DNA of 64,000 nt from JBBPZK01 sp965219175 (GCA_965219175.1 CBDCNI010000001.1:186001-250000); one strand, 5' to 3'. Counted from the stretch's first letter, positions 50,397-59,384 are shown. Notes: generated from the sequence alone by a model not told the origin. Numbers and translations are program-made.

Positions 50397-51416
50397 ATGG
50401 AACTGTTTTTCGAGAGGACCGACGAGGGCCTGCGGGTGCGCGCACCGTGGCGGCTGCTCTTGCAGTGGGCGATTTTCGTGGCGATCTTGCAAGTCGCGTT
50501 GGGTTTCCTGGTAGCGGGATGGCTCTTCTTTGGTTCAGGGAAAGTCCCGGCTACCGGCGATGTCGTGAAGGGACCAGCGGCGGCTTTTCTTATCAGCAGC
50601 CTCGCTTCCCTGGTAGCGGCGGTTTCAAGCGTATGGGCGGCGGGGCGCTTCCTCGACCGTCGCCCTTTTGCAGGCTTCGGCTTCCACATTAGCGGCGGTT
50701 GGTTCATGGACCTGGCATTCGGTCTTGGTCTGGGGGCGCTACTGATGACGGGTGTCTTCTTGACGGAGCTTGGCATGGGATGGACCTCTATCGAGGAAAC
50801 TTTCCAATCGTTGGAGCCGGGAAGTCCGTTCCTGGTGGGGCTCATGGTACCGATCGTGGGGTTTCTGTGTACGGGTCTTACCGAGGAGTTGGTGTCTCGG
50901 GGATACAGGCTTCGGAACCTGGCGGAGGGTTTTAATTTTCCCCTCATCGGACCCAGGAGGGCCATACTTCTGGCCTGGGTACTCTCCTCGCTCTACTTCG
51001 GATTGCGCCATGCTCCCAACCCGGATGCCACGGTTGTCAGCACGATCAACATAATGGTGGCGGGGCTTATGCTCGGTACCGGATACATCCTGACGGGAGA
51101 ACTCGCTATCCCCATAGGATTGCACATAACCTGGAATTTTTTCGAGGGCAACGTTTTTGGTTTTCCAGTAAGCGGCATCGGTCCCTTTGGGGCGACGTTC
51201 GTCGCCACGAAGCAAGGCGGCCCGACGCTCTGGACGGGCGGCGGGTTCGGTCCCGAGGCTGGCTTGCTCAGTGTGATCGCGGCGCTCTTAGGCTGTTTCC
51301 TGATCACGCTCTGGGTCCGCTTCAGACGCGGCAAGGTCTCCATCCTAGCTTCCATCGCAGAACCTCCAAAGCCGCTCCTCCCGAACGGCAGCGCCCCGGA
51401 GCAAACCTCCGGCTAG
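50397..51416 (+). CDS. CPBP-family intramembrane metalloprotease (Abi/CAAX type)
   Basis: A 339-residue membrane protein with about eight helices. The three CPBP motifs are TEELVSRGY (Glu-Glu-x3-Arg), FGLRHAPNP and HITWNFFEG, giving the Glu and His metal ligands of CAAX/Rce1-like proteases. A glycine-rich loop (SGIGPFGATF, GGGFGPEAG) lies near the C-terminus. Bacterial members cleave small hydrophobic peptides, confer bacteriocin self-immunity or process regulators; substrate unknown. ATG 50397 is used; GTG 50379 is the alternative. Confidence 0.88.
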   Translation: MELFFERTDEGLRVRAPWRLLLQWAIFVAILQVALGFLVAGWLFFGSGKVPATGDVVKGPAAAFLISSLASLVAAVSSVWAAGRFLDRRPFAGFGFHISGGWFMDLAFGLGLGALLMTGVFLTELGMGWTSIEETFQSLEPGSPFLVGLMVPIVGFLCTGLTEELVSRGYRLRNLAEGFNFPLIGPRRAILLAWVLSSLYFGLRHAPNPDATVVSTINIMVAGLMLGTGYILTGELAIPIGLHITWNFFEGNVFGFPVSGIGPFGATFVATKQGGPTLWTGGGFGPEAGLLSVIAALLGCFLITLWVRFRRGKVSILASIAEPPKPLLPNGSAPEQTSG

Positions 51417-51456
51417 CTCTCGCGTTTCAGTGGAGTTCGAGGGGGGCGCCCGCCGG

Positions 51457-51957
51457 TTAAGCTCGATTCATGAGCGCCTTGTAGGTCTGGTGGAGGTGGT
51501 CCGAAAGTGTAACGGTCGCGAACACGGCGGCGACCAGACGGGTGACGCGCGGGGCGAGAACGAGGCCGTAGGTGAAGAACGCGGCGACCCATTGCCCGAG
51601 GCAGAAGTGACACGTTAACAGCTCTCCCAAAGCGTACTGCAAACCCTCGCCACGTGGCTTCTCGTCCACGTGGGTGGTGCTGTCCTCCTCCTGGAACTCG
51701 GTAAATGGCGCGCGCAGGGGGCTGGTGATCGACTCGCGGGCGACGAGCCAACTCAGCTTGTGGGTGGCGACGCCTAGCAGCAAAATGTCGGAAGGCTCCA
51801 CCCGCTCCGGGATAGGACGATCCGTCCTCCTGGCGAAGAGTAAGAAAGCGGCGAAGATGAGGTTAAAGAACCCCATGAGGGTCGCATGCGAGGCGAGCAG
51901 CCGGCCGTCCCTTCCGTAGCCCTCGAAGATTCCTTGTGATTCCTTCTCGTCTCCCAT
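51457..51957 (-). CDS. DUF1360 membrane protein
   Basis: A 166-residue protein with hydrophobic segments (LMGFFNLIFAAFLLFARR; ALGELLTCHFCLGQWVAAFFTYGLVL; LVAAVFATVTLSDHLHQ). ITSPLRAPF and LLTCHFCLGQWVA, with two Cys in CxxC, are the signature of DUF1360, a membrane family of unknown role. Convergent with the CPBP protease gene. Confidence 0.88.
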   Translation of the reverse strand: MGDEKESQGIFEGYGRDGRLLASHATLMGFFNLIFAAFLLFARRTDRPIPERVEPSDILLLGVATHKLSWLVARESITSPLRAPFTEFQEEDSTTHVDEKPRGEGLQYALGELLTCHFCLGQWVAAFFTYGLVLAPRVTRLVAAVFATVTLSDHLHQTYKALMNRA

Positions 51958-52294
51958 ATCTCTGTACCCTGCCTCCTGGTCATGATCTTTAAAACCGTTC
52001 GTAGCCTTTCGTGTTATACCAGCCCGTCCCCGGCCTCAAACTCACCCGGCGCGTTTCGGGTGAGCCGGCTGCCAACCAAACCTGGATGCGCTAGGCTAGC
52101 CACGTAACCACGTTAGACAGCGTACCCGGCATCTGAGCTTACATTTTAGTAAAGGGCAATCAAACGGCGCCGCTATAGACAAAACGCTTCTCGAAACGTC
52201 CGTGGATCTTCGCCCCATGCAGGATGAGCGCCACCCGTACATATGCCTGCGGCGGGGAATGCATGGTTTGCCACAATATCTTTGTACTCGACCC
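51958..52294. other. Intergenic stretch upstream of the MDR operator
   Basis: About 340 bp between a minus-strand DUF1360 gene and a plus-strand promoter. I see no coding sequence or RNA structure that I can support. It is lower in GC than the surroundings near 52140-52290. Confidence 0.4.
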
Positions 52295-52322
52295 TTGACA
52301 AGAAGACTCTCCAGATTACAAT
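52295..52322 (+). promoter_or_regulatory. Predicted promoter of the MDR oxidoreductase gene
   Basis: TTGACA (52295-52300) and TACAAT (52317-52322) are separated by 16 bp, close to the vegetative consensus. The -10 lies inside a perfect palindrome (52313-52341), so the gene is probably repressed by a protein binding there. Confidence 0.7.
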
Positions 52323-52341
52323 ACGATCTGTATTGTAATCT
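52313..52341. promoter_or_regulatory. 29-bp perfect palindrome over the -10, probable TetR-type operator
   Basis: AGATTACAATAC (52313-52324) and GTATTGTAATCT (52330-52341) are exact inverted copies with the 5-bp centre GATCT. A perfect 12-bp-arm dyad covering a promoter is typical of TetR/AcrR-family operators. The TetR-type gene at 55195 is the nearest candidate regulator; link not shown. Confidence 0.75.
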
Positions 52342-52395
52342 AATAAAAGGAGATCTAACGGAGCAGAAGTGGTGGACTCTTTTGGAAGATGAATC

Positions 52396-53463
52396 ATGAA
52401 GGCCGCCGTTTTGGAGGAGTTCGGGTCGCCGCTGATCATCGAGACTTTACCTGACCCTCAACCCGGCGCGGGCGAGGTTGTGGTTGATGTGGTCGCCGCG
52501 CCGGTTCTGTCCTACACTACCGAGGTCTTCAGCGGAGCCAGAGAGTATCCATTGCTGCTGCCGATGGCCGTAGGGTGCGGGGCTGTCGGGCGCGTGCGGG
52601 CTGTGGGGCCGGATGCGACGCGCGTCACCTCTGGAGATTGGGTGCATTGCGATCCCACCGTGCGCTCACGCGACGATGCGGTCTCCCCCGACGTCATGTT
52701 GCAGGGTTGGATCGCTCCTACAGAGGGTGCGCAGCGCCTGCAGTCTCACTTCCGCAACGGCCCGTTCGCCGAGCGGATGCTGATACCGATGGAGAATGCG
52801 ATCCGGCTCGGAGAGATCGACCGGGCGGAGGCGGGTCGCTGGTGCGCGTTGGGCACGTTTCTCATTCCCTACGGCGGCCTGCTAGCGGCCAACCTGCAAG
52901 CCGGAGAAACCGTCCTGATCAGCGGCGCAACCGGACATTTCGGCAGCGCAGGAGTCGCTCTCGCCTTGGCGATGGGAGCGGGCTGTGTCGTGGCGCCCGG
53001 CCGCAACGAAGCGGTTCTCAAAGATCTGACTCGCCGCTTCGGTCCCCGCGTGAGTACAGTCGTGCTTACCGGCGACGAAGACAAAGACCGGGAAAGCATG
53101 AGCCAGGCGACGCCAGGGCTGATCGACAAAGTCCTCGACATCCTGCCTCCGCTGCCGGATGCGGCCCAGGTGCGCGCCGCAGCGATGACAGTGCGGCCCC
53201 ACGGCACCGTGGTGCTGATGGGCGGCCTCCGCGTGGGGCTGGAGCTGCCGTACAGTCACCTCATGCGCAACGGCATTACCGTGCGCGGCCAGCATATGTA
53301 CCCGCGAGATGCGCCGGCAAGGCTCGTCGCTCTTATCCGATCAGGGCTTCTTTCCCTGGACGATTTCGAGGTCACGAGCTTCGAACTAGATACAGCCAAT
53401 GAGGCGGTAGCGCACGCCGCGGAGAATGGCGGCCCGTTCCGGCTCACGGTCATCCAGCCGTGA
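52396..53463 (+). CDS. Medium-chain (MDR) alcohol dehydrogenase/quinone reductase-family oxidoreductase
   Basis: A 355-residue MDR protein. It starts KAAVLEEFGSPLII, a typical MDR start, with GDWVHCDP near 75, the cofactor motif ISGATGHFGSAGVALALAMGAG near 176 and VVLMGGLRVG. The zinc-ligand cysteines of classical ADH are not evident, so a quinone-oxidoreductase-like enzyme is more likely. Its promoter carries a perfect palindrome, suggesting induction by a small effector. Substrate unknown. Confidence 0.83.
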   Translation: MKAAVLEEFGSPLIIETLPDPQPGAGEVVVDVVAAPVLSYTTEVFSGAREYPLLLPMAVGCGAVGRVRAVGPDATRVTSGDWVHCDPTVRSRDDAVSPDVMLQGWIAPTEGAQRLQSHFRNGPFAERMLIPMENAIRLGEIDRAEAGRWCALGTFLIPYGGLLAANLQAGETVLISGATGHFGSAGVALALAMGAGCVVAPGRNEAVLKDLTRRFGPRVSTVVLTGDEDKDRESMSQATPGLIDKVLDILPPLPDAAQVRAAAMTVRPHGTVVLMGGLRVGLELPYSHLMRNGITVRGQHMYPRDAPARLVALIRSGLLSLDDFEVTSFELDTANEAVAHAAENGGPFRLTVIQP

Positions 53464-53606
53464 CAGGTCAGACCCCGTCGCCGGGCGCTGCATAGATCGT
53501 AAGCCCGCACCCGGTAGACCAGCCGTTTGGAGGGAGTAGTATTGGGGCCTGAAGTTAACTCCCGGCTTGCGTCCCCTCCGAGCCCAGAGTTTCTCACAAG
53601 AACACC

Positions 53607-53637
53607 TTGACTTGGAGTGTGCTCTAAGGTGTAGAAA
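53607..53637 (+). promoter_or_regulatory. MerR-type promoter with 19-bp spacer
   Basis: TTGACT (53607-53612) and TAGAAA (53632-53637) are separated by 19 bp, the long spacing that MerR-family activators correct. The spacer contains the dyad CTTGGAG-TGT-GCTCTAAG (6 of 7 bp matched). It lies just in front of the MerR-like gene and should be its own binding site. Confidence 0.75.
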
Positions 53638-53646
53638 GGTTGTGTA

Positions 53647-54075
53647 ATGGAAGAAGGGCTAACCGTGAAAGAGACCGCTGTCCACACCGGACTCTCGGCC
53701 CACACGCTCCGCTACTATGAGCGGGTGGGCCTCTTGGACTCGGTTGGCCGCGCCGAGAGCGGCCATCGCCGCTACTCTGAGCCGGACTTGGCCCGGATCG
53801 GGTTCCTGGGCAAGCTCAGGGCCACGGGCATGCCGATCCGCAAGATGAAACGCTTTGCAGACCTGTGGCGCGCTGGCGACACCACGATACCCCAGAGACG
53901 TTCGCTGCTCGAAGGGCACCGGGACGAGGTCCGACGACACCTGGCGGAGCTTGAGAGTAACCTGCGCGCGATCGACGAGAAGGTAGATCTCTACACAGAT
54001 ATGGAAGCTAACATCGACGCAGCCACGAGACCGGACGGTACAGGAGCAGATGCGCCTCGAACGGGAGCCAGCTAA
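53647..54075 (+). CDS. MerR-family transcriptional regulator
   Basis: A 142-residue regulator. The helix-turn-helix is VKETAVHTGLSAHTLRYYERVGLL with HRRYSEPDLARI, and the coiled coil follows (about residues 80-120). There is no metal-binding Cys pair, so it resembles the small organic-effector members that stand next to aldo/keto reductases. The C-terminus overlaps the AKR gene start by 26 bp. The promoter with a 19-bp spacer is likely autoregulated and drives both genes. Confidence 0.9.
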   Translation: MEEGLTVKETAVHTGLSAHTLRYYERVGLLDSVGRAESGHRRYSEPDLARIGFLGKLRATGMPIRKMKRFADLWRAGDTTIPQRRSLLEGHRDEVRRHLAELESNLRAIDEKVDLYTDMEANIDAATRPDGTGADAPRTGAS

Positions 54076-55072
54076 ACAGAAGAAGAATCTCTTGAGACAG
54101 CGCAATCTGGGAAGCGAAGGCCTCATCGTATCCGAGCTCGGGCTCGGGTGCATGGGGATGAGCTGGGCATACGGCACCAGCAACGATGAGGAGTCCATAG
54201 CCACCATCCACCGCGCGATAGAACTCGGCGTTACGTTCCTCGACACGGCGGATAGGTACGGTCCCTACGCCAACGAGCGGCTCGTCGGCAAGGCCATAGC
54301 AGATCGGCGGGACGAGGTCGTGCTCGCCACCAAGTTCGGTGCCGTGCCCGCCGAGAACAACACGGGACCTGTTCCAGACGGTCGGCCGGACCACGTCCGT
54401 CGGGCCTGCGACGATTCCCTGACACGGCTCGGCGTGGACCACATAGACCTCTACTACCAGCATCGGGTAGATACCGAAACGCCAGTCGAGGAGACCTGGG
54501 GCGCGATGAAAGAACTAGTCGAGGCCGGAAAAGTCCGTTACCTGGGCATTTCCGAGGCTGCCCCGGAGACCATCCGAAAGGCGCATTCAGTTCACCCCAT
54601 AACCGCTCTTCAGACAGAGTACAGCCTGTGGAGCCGGGATGTGGAGGACGAGATCCTGCCGACCGTTCGGGAGCTTGCCATCGGCTTCGTTCCATACTCT
54701 CCGCTGGGACGCGGTTTCCTGACCGGTCAGATCCAGAGCCCCGACGACTTCGACGAGGACGACTACCGGCGCAACTCTCCCCGCTTCCAGGGCGAGAACT
54801 TCCAGAAGAACCTGGAGTTGGTCGAGAAAGTCCGCCAGATAGCAGAAGAGAAGGGCGTGACACCGGGGCAGCTGGCGCTGGCGTGGCTGCTGGCGCAGGG
54901 CGAGGATGTAGTACCAATTCCAGGCACGAAGCGTCGCAAGTATCTCGAAGAGAACGCAGCGGCAGCCGACATCGAGCTGACGGAAGAGGACCGCTCGCGC
55001 ATAGACGAGGCCGCTCCCGTAGGCGTCGCCTCCGGTGATCGCTACCCGGACATGAGCACCGTTAACAGTTAA
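54050..55072 (+). CDS. Aldo/keto reductase (AKR13/YajO-like)
   Basis: A 340-residue NADPH-dependent oxidoreductase with the (beta/alpha)8 AKR marks: SELGLGCMGMSWAYG, FLDTADRYGPYANERLVGKA (catalytic Asp and Tyr), VVLATKFG with the Lys, HIDLYYQHRVD with the His, and VPIPGTKRRKYLEEN near the end for the cofactor. Such enzymes reduce reactive aldehydes and ketones. A MerR-type regulator lies directly upstream. A hairpin follows the stop. Confidence 0.93.
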   Translation: MRLEREPAKQKKNLLRQRNLGSEGLIVSELGLGCMGMSWAYGTSNDEESIATIHRAIELGVTFLDTADRYGPYANERLVGKAIADRRDEVVLATKFGAVPAENNTGPVPDGRPDHVRRACDDSLTRLGVDHIDLYYQHRVDTETPVEETWGAMKELVEAGKVRYLGISEAAPETIRKAHSVHPITALQTEYSLWSRDVEDEILPTVRELAIGFVPYSPLGRGFLTGQIQSPDDFDEDDYRRNSPRFQGENFQKNLELVEKVRQIAEEKGVTPGQLALAWLLAQGEDVVPIPGTKRRKYLEENAAAADIELTEEDRSRIDEAAPVGVASGDRYPDMSTVNS

Positions 55073-55088
55073 GGAGGCACCGATAACG

Positions 55089-55114
55089 TCTCTCCAGGGC
55101 CTTGCCTGGAGAGA
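55089..55114 (+). terminator. Hairpin after the aldo/keto reductase gene
   Basis: TCTCTCCAGG (55089-55098) pairs perfectly with CCTGGAGAGA (55105-55114) across a 6-base loop, 16 bp after the stop. No T-tract. Confidence 0.6.
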
Positions 55115-55194
55115 GGAGACATACCTTATAGGCTACCGGAATGGGTCATGTCTCGTACCAGCGCGACCCGCGTGCGGAGATTAGAATTAGAATC

Positions 55195-55800
55195 ATGGTG
55201 CGAAACAGCGAGGTACAATCTAGGGCCGGACGGCCGAGGAGCACCGAGGCAGACAGAACTATTCTGGAAGCGACCCTCAAGCTGCTCGGTGAGCGAGGAT
55301 ACAACAACATGTCCATCGACCAGGTGTCCGCCGAAGCCGGGGTGAGCCGGGCGACCGTCTACCGCCGCTATCGCGACAAGGCGGATCTGGTAACCCAAGC
55401 CGTAGCATCTCGCTACGGTTCCGAGGAAGTCCCAAACACGGGCAGCGCCTACTCCGACATCTTGGAACTCCTGAGTCAGGGGAGAACCAAGCACGAAGGC
55501 GAGGCGGGAATGTCTTTGGTGGGCGTGCTCCTGGTGGAGGGGCCGCACTACCCCGAACTCCTCGAGTCGTCCAGGGAGCGGATAATCCTGCCACGGCGCA
55601 GACGCTACAGGCTCGTGCTGGAACGTGGCCTGAGGCGTGGAGAGATCAGAGCAAAAGCTGATGTGGAAGCCGTCACCGACGCGCTGAGCGGAGCTTATTA
55701 TGCTCGGCACCTCTCTGGGTTGCCCCTCGACGAAGGTTGGGCCGAACGGGTGTTGAGAGAGGTCTGGCTGCCGCTGCGCGTCGAGACGGGCGATCAGTAA
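55195..55800 (+). CDS. TetR/AcrR-family transcriptional regulator
   Basis: A 201-residue regulator. The N-terminal DNA-binding domain has RTILEATLKLLGERGYNNMSIDQVSAEAGVSRATVYRRYRDKADLV, and the rest is helical as in ligand-binding domains. The chosen ATG at 55195 gives the standard start. The ligand is unknown. The perfect palindrome over the MDR promoter at 52313-52341 is of the type such proteins bind. Confidence 0.9.
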   Translation: MVRNSEVQSRAGRPRSTEADRTILEATLKLLGERGYNNMSIDQVSAEAGVSRATVYRRYRDKADLVTQAVASRYGSEEVPNTGSAYSDILELLSQGRTKHEGEAGMSLVGVLLVEGPHYPELLESSRERIILPRRRRYRLVLERGLRRGEIRAKADVEAVTDALSGAYYARHLSGLPLDEGWAERVLREVWLPLRVETGDQ

Positions 55801-55904
55801 AGTATGAGTTGAGTGGCTCGCGACACCCTTCTCGACTCACCTCAACCGCAGGCCTGCATTGTGAAGCACGTTTAGCAAAAACGGAAGCTGAGAGAGTAGC
55901 CTTA

Positions 55905-57134
55905 TTGGGTATAGTAGTTCAGAAGTACGGTGGAAGCTCGGTCGCGACGGCGGAGCACATAAAAGCAGTGGCCCGGAGAGTCGCCCGCGCCCGCGAGTCA
56001 GGGCTCGACCTGGTCGTCGTCGTCTCCGCGATGGGCAAGACCACCGACCGACTTTTGAGGCTCGCCGGAGAGGTGAGCCGGGAGCCTTCGCCACGCGAGA
56101 TAGACCAACTCTTATCGACCGGCGAGGAGCAGTCGGTGGCGCTGCTGGCGATGGCTTTGAACGACCGGGGCGTCGAGGCCGTCTCGCTCACGGGTCCGCA
56201 GGCCGGGATGAGCGTCACGGGGCGTTACGGGTCCGGGGTGATCTCCAGCATAGATCCGGGTCGCATCCACAGTCTCCTGGAGAAGAAACGGGTCGTCATA
56301 GTAGCCGGTTTTCAGGGGATGAACTCTTTGGGCGACGTGATGACCCTGGGGCGCGGTGGATCCGACACTACGGCCGTGGCGCTTGCGGCTGCGCTCGGGG
56401 CGGAGCGGTGCGAGGTCTATACGGACGTTAGCGGCGTCTACACTGCGGATCCGAGGATAGTAGCGGAAGCGCGGAGGATAGCCAGGATCTCCCCGGCTGA
56501 AATGGCGGAGATGGCCTGGCGCGGGGCGAAGGTGATGCACCCGCGGGCAATAGAGCTGGGCGCTTTGTACGGGGTGGAGATCCACGTCAGGAACTCTTTC
56601 AACGAAGAGCCGGGCACGACTATAACGGGAGGCAAAGACTTGGAGCACCTCGAAACCAGAGAAACAGTCGCCGGAATCGTCCACGACCTGGACGTATCGA
56701 GCGTAACCTTGCTCGGCATCCGCACCGGACCTGGAACATTGAGCAAAGTCTTCACGCCGCTGGCTGACAGCGGCGTCTCGGTGGACGTGATCGTCGAGAG
56801 CGGAGCCGGGGAAGGAGCGGCGGACGTTGCCTTTACCGTCAGGCGCGGGGACCTGGCCGAGGCCAAGCGGCTCGCGGGCGAGGTGGCCGAGTCTCTGGGT
56901 GGACGGGTCGAGGGCGAGGAGGAGTTGGGCAAGGTCTCGGTGGTCGGGACGGGGATGTTGAATCGTCCGGGGTACGCGGCGAGGATGTTCGCGTCTCTGG
57001 GGGAGGCTGGGATACCTATACGGATGGTCTCGACCTCGGAGATACAGGTGACTTGTGTTATACCTGCGGGAAGGGTGGAGGAGGCGGTCAGGCGTCTCCA
57101 CAAAGACTTCGAGCTGGAGGAGAGAGATGTTTAG
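55905..57134 (+). CDS. lysC: Aspartate kinase
   Basis: A 409-residue enzyme: VVQKYGGSSVATAEHIK at the start, FQGMNSLGDVMTLGRGGSDTTAVALAAAL near 135-165, YTDVSGVYTADPR and MHPRAIELGALYGV. Two ACT domains follow (about 265-340 and 345-405) for feedback by lysine or threonine. It phosphorylates aspartate in the first step of the aspartate-family pathway. TTG at 55905 gives the usual start (GAGAGAG upstream). It overlaps dapA by 8 bp. No lysine riboswitch was recognised in the short upstream gap. Confidence 0.94.
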   Translation: MGIVVQKYGGSSVATAEHIKAVARRVARARESGLDLVVVVSAMGKTTDRLLRLAGEVSREPSPREIDQLLSTGEEQSVALLAMALNDRGVEAVSLTGPQAGMSVTGRYGSGVISSIDPGRIHSLLEKKRVVIVAGFQGMNSLGDVMTLGRGGSDTTAVALAAALGAERCEVYTDVSGVYTADPRIVAEARRIARISPAEMAEMAWRGAKVMHPRAIELGALYGVEIHVRNSFNEEPGTTITGGKDLEHLETRETVAGIVHDLDVSSVTLLGIRTGPGTLSKVFTPLADSGVSVDVIVESGAGEGAADVAFTVRRGDLAEAKRLAGEVAESLGGRVEGEEELGKVSVVGTGMLNRPGYAARMFASLGEAGIPIRMVSTSEIQVTCVIPAGRVEEAVRRLHKDFELEERDV

Positions 57135-58020
57135 CGGAGCGATCACAGCCCTCGTCACACCGTTTCGGAATGGGGAGATAGACCTCGATGCGCTGGAGGG
57201 CATGGTCGAGTTCCAGATCCAAAACGGCGTAAGCGGTCTCGTGCCGTGCGGAACTACGGGTGAGACTCCGTCCATGAGCGAGAAGGAAGACCGGCTCGCT
57301 ATCGAGACCGCCGTGCGGGTGGCCGACGGTCGGGTTCCGGTGATCGCTGGTACGGGCTCCAATAGCACGGACATGGCGATCAAGTACACGAAGATGGCCG
57401 AAGACGCCGGGGCCGACGGCTCTCTCCAGGTCGCCCCCTACTACAATAAGCCGACCCAGGAAGGGCTCTACCGCCACTTCGCCGCCATCGCCGAGAGTAC
57501 TAGCCTTCCCGTACTCCTCTACAATATCCCCGGCCGCACGAGCGTGACGGTCTCGGCCGAGACAACGGCCCGCCTCGCGGAGATCCCGAACATCGTCGGT
57601 ACCAAAGAGGCGACCCACTCGATGGACATGGCGAGCGACATAAGGAGGCTCTGCGGAGAAGACTTCGACATCCTCTCCGGTGATGATTCCCTCACGCTCC
57701 CCTTGATGTCCCTCGGGGGCTCCGGGGTGATCTCCGTCGCCGCCAACATCGCCCCCGCAGCCGTCTCGGAGATGGTCGGGGCGCTGCTGGAAGGCGACTT
57801 CGCGCGGGGCCGCGAGCTTCACTACGAGCTTCTGCCCCTCGTCCGGGCGCTGTTCATAGAGACGAACCCGATCCCGGTAAAGACAGCCGCCTCTCTCCTC
57901 GGCCTCTGCTCCGACGAGATGCGCCTCCCGATGATCCCGATGGAAGGCGAGCACCTGGAGGAGCTGCGCCGGACGATGGAGCAGACCAACCACCTCCTCC
58001 CAACCCCCGAGGAAGTGTGA
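57127..58020 (+). CDS. dapA: 4-hydroxy-tetrahydrodipicolinate synthase
   Basis: A 297-residue TIM-barrel aldolase. FSGAITALVTPFRNGEID opens the protein; GTTGETPSMSEKE, YYNKPTQEGLYRHFAAIAE (catalytic Tyr) and GTKEATHSM (Schiff-base Lys near 160) are in place. It condenses pyruvate with aspartate semialdehyde in the diaminopimelate pathway. The ATG at 57127 overlaps lysC, and the dapB start overlaps its own end. Confidence 0.96.
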   Translation: MFSGAITALVTPFRNGEIDLDALEGMVEFQIQNGVSGLVPCGTTGETPSMSEKEDRLAIETAVRVADGRVPVIAGTGSNSTDMAIKYTKMAEDAGADGSLQVAPYYNKPTQEGLYRHFAAIAESTSLPVLLYNIPGRTSVTVSAETTARLAEIPNIVGTKEATHSMDMASDIRRLCGEDFDILSGDDSLTLPLMSLGGSGVISVAANIAPAAVSEMVGALLEGDFARGRELHYELLPLVRALFIETNPIPVKTAASLLGLCSDEMRLPMIPMEGEHLEELRRTMEQTNHLLPTPEEV

Positions 58021-58826
58021 CCGACGCAACGCTCCGCGAAGCGCTCCGCGTAGCGGTAATCGGGGCATCGGGCCGGATGGGACGTGAGATCTGCCGCGCC
58101 GCCTTAGGAGACCCGGACTTCGAGCTTGCAGGCGGCACGGTGAGAGCAGAGTCAGCGGACCTGGGTGCGGACCTCGGCGAACTCTGCGGATGGGGCAAAG
58201 CCGATATTAGCGCCACCGAGGTTCCGCCGGAAGAGGCGCGAGTCCTGATCGAGTTCACGAGCCCGGAGGCGACCGTCGAGCACCTCGCGTACCGGAAGCC
58301 CGTGGTGATCGGGACGACCGGACTCTCCGAAGCCCAACAAGAAGAAATCGAAGAAGCCGCGAATCAAGTCCCAGTCCTGCTAGCTCCGAACACGAGCGTC
58401 GGAGTAAACCTGCTCGGAGAAGTAGTAGGCGATCTTGCCGCGAAGCTCGGCAACGGCTATGACATCGAAATCGTCGAAGCCCATCACCGGAACAAGAAAG
58501 ACGCTCCATCGGGGACGGCCCTCTTCCTCGCCCGCGCCGCCGCCGGGGGACGGGGACAAGACCTGGACGAGGTTGCGACCTACGGCCGGGAGGGCGTCTC
58601 GCCGCGCAAGGAGGGAGAGATCGGCATCCACGCCATAAGGGGTGGCGCGGTGGTCGGTGAGCACCGCGTCACTTTCTACTCCGACGGCGAGGAAGTCGAG
58701 GTCGTCCACCGCGCCCTCTCCCGTTCCACCTTCGCCACTGGAGCCCTACGGGCCGCGAAGTTCATCGTGGACGCAGAGCCCGGCCTGTACTCGATGCGAG
58801 ACGCTTTGGAATCCGGTAGCTCCTGA
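58017..58826 (+). CDS. dapB: 4-hydroxy-tetrahydrodipicolinate reductase
   Basis: A 269-residue reductase. VAVIGASGRMGREICRAA is the dinucleotide-binding motif, VIGTTGLS, LLAPNTSVGVNLL and the active-site EAHHRNKKDAPSGTAL are as in DapB. It reduces the dapA product with NAD(P)H. GTGA overlap with dapA at 58017 shows translational coupling. The family pathway here uses DapF for the meso-DAP step (gene at 62147). Confidence 0.96.
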   Translation: MTDATLREALRVAVIGASGRMGREICRAALGDPDFELAGGTVRAESADLGADLGELCGWGKADISATEVPPEEARVLIEFTSPEATVEHLAYRKPVVIGTTGLSEAQQEEIEEAANQVPVLLAPNTSVGVNLLGEVVGDLAAKLGNGYDIEIVEAHHRNKKDAPSGTALFLARAAAGGRGQDLDEVATYGREGVSPRKEGEIGIHAIRGGAVVGEHRVTFYSDGEEVEVVHRALSRSTFATGALRAAKFIVDAEPGLYSMRDALESGSS

Positions 58827-58844
58827 CAGCTATAGGGAAATAGG

Positions 58845-59303
58845 TTGAGCAAAGTTGAGAAACTCGCCCGGCTCGCTCAAGCTGTTGCGGACGAAACGCC
58901 CGGTTTCTTTGAGGTGGGCGGCGCAGGTTCCGGGAACCTCAAGACCAACGAGTTCATGCGAAACCTCCGCCTCCGCGTGGAGGATAAACTGGGTCCCGGC
59001 TACGACGAGCGGCGGATCTGCGGTTCTGGCAAGCTTGCGGTCGATTTCCACATCCCAGAAGAGTCGACGATAATCGAGGTCGCGCTGAGTTTACGGAACC
59101 CGAACACGGAGTTCGAGCGGGATATTCTGAAGGCATTGATGGCTAAAGGAAAAGGGGTTCCCGTCGAAAATCTGCTATTTCTGTCCAAACTCGGGGCGGC
59201 GGATAGGCACGAGCAGGCGAGTTCTCGGGCGATGATCGATTGGGTACTCGGTCACGGCATTCATGTGGAGATCCGCGACCTGGTGGATCATCGAAACGCT
59301 TGA
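58845..59303 (+). CDS. Hypothetical protein with possible nuclease-like core
   Basis: A 152-residue protein from TTG 58845, 18 bp after dapB. LAVDFHIPEESTIIEVALSLRNPNTEFERDILKALM (about 64-99) has an Asp...Glu-Val-Ala order reminiscent of PD-(D/E)XK folds, but the Lys is lacking, so this is weak. The later part carries a conserved-looking HEQASSRAMIDWVLGHGI. I do not recognise the family. It may be cotranscribed with dapB by position only. Confidence 0.6.
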   Translation: MSKVEKLARLAQAVADETPGFFEVGGAGSGNLKTNEFMRNLRLRVEDKLGPGYDERRICGSGKLAVDFHIPEESTIIEVALSLRNPNTEFERDILKALMAKGKGVPVENLLFLSKLGAADRHEQASSRAMIDWVLGHGIHVEIRDLVDHRNA

Positions 59304-59384
59304 CCTACCGGCTCTCTCGGACCACTGGAGTGTCCGCGCGATAAACTTTGCGGGATGCGTTAGATCCAGAGAGAGAGGCGTCTC

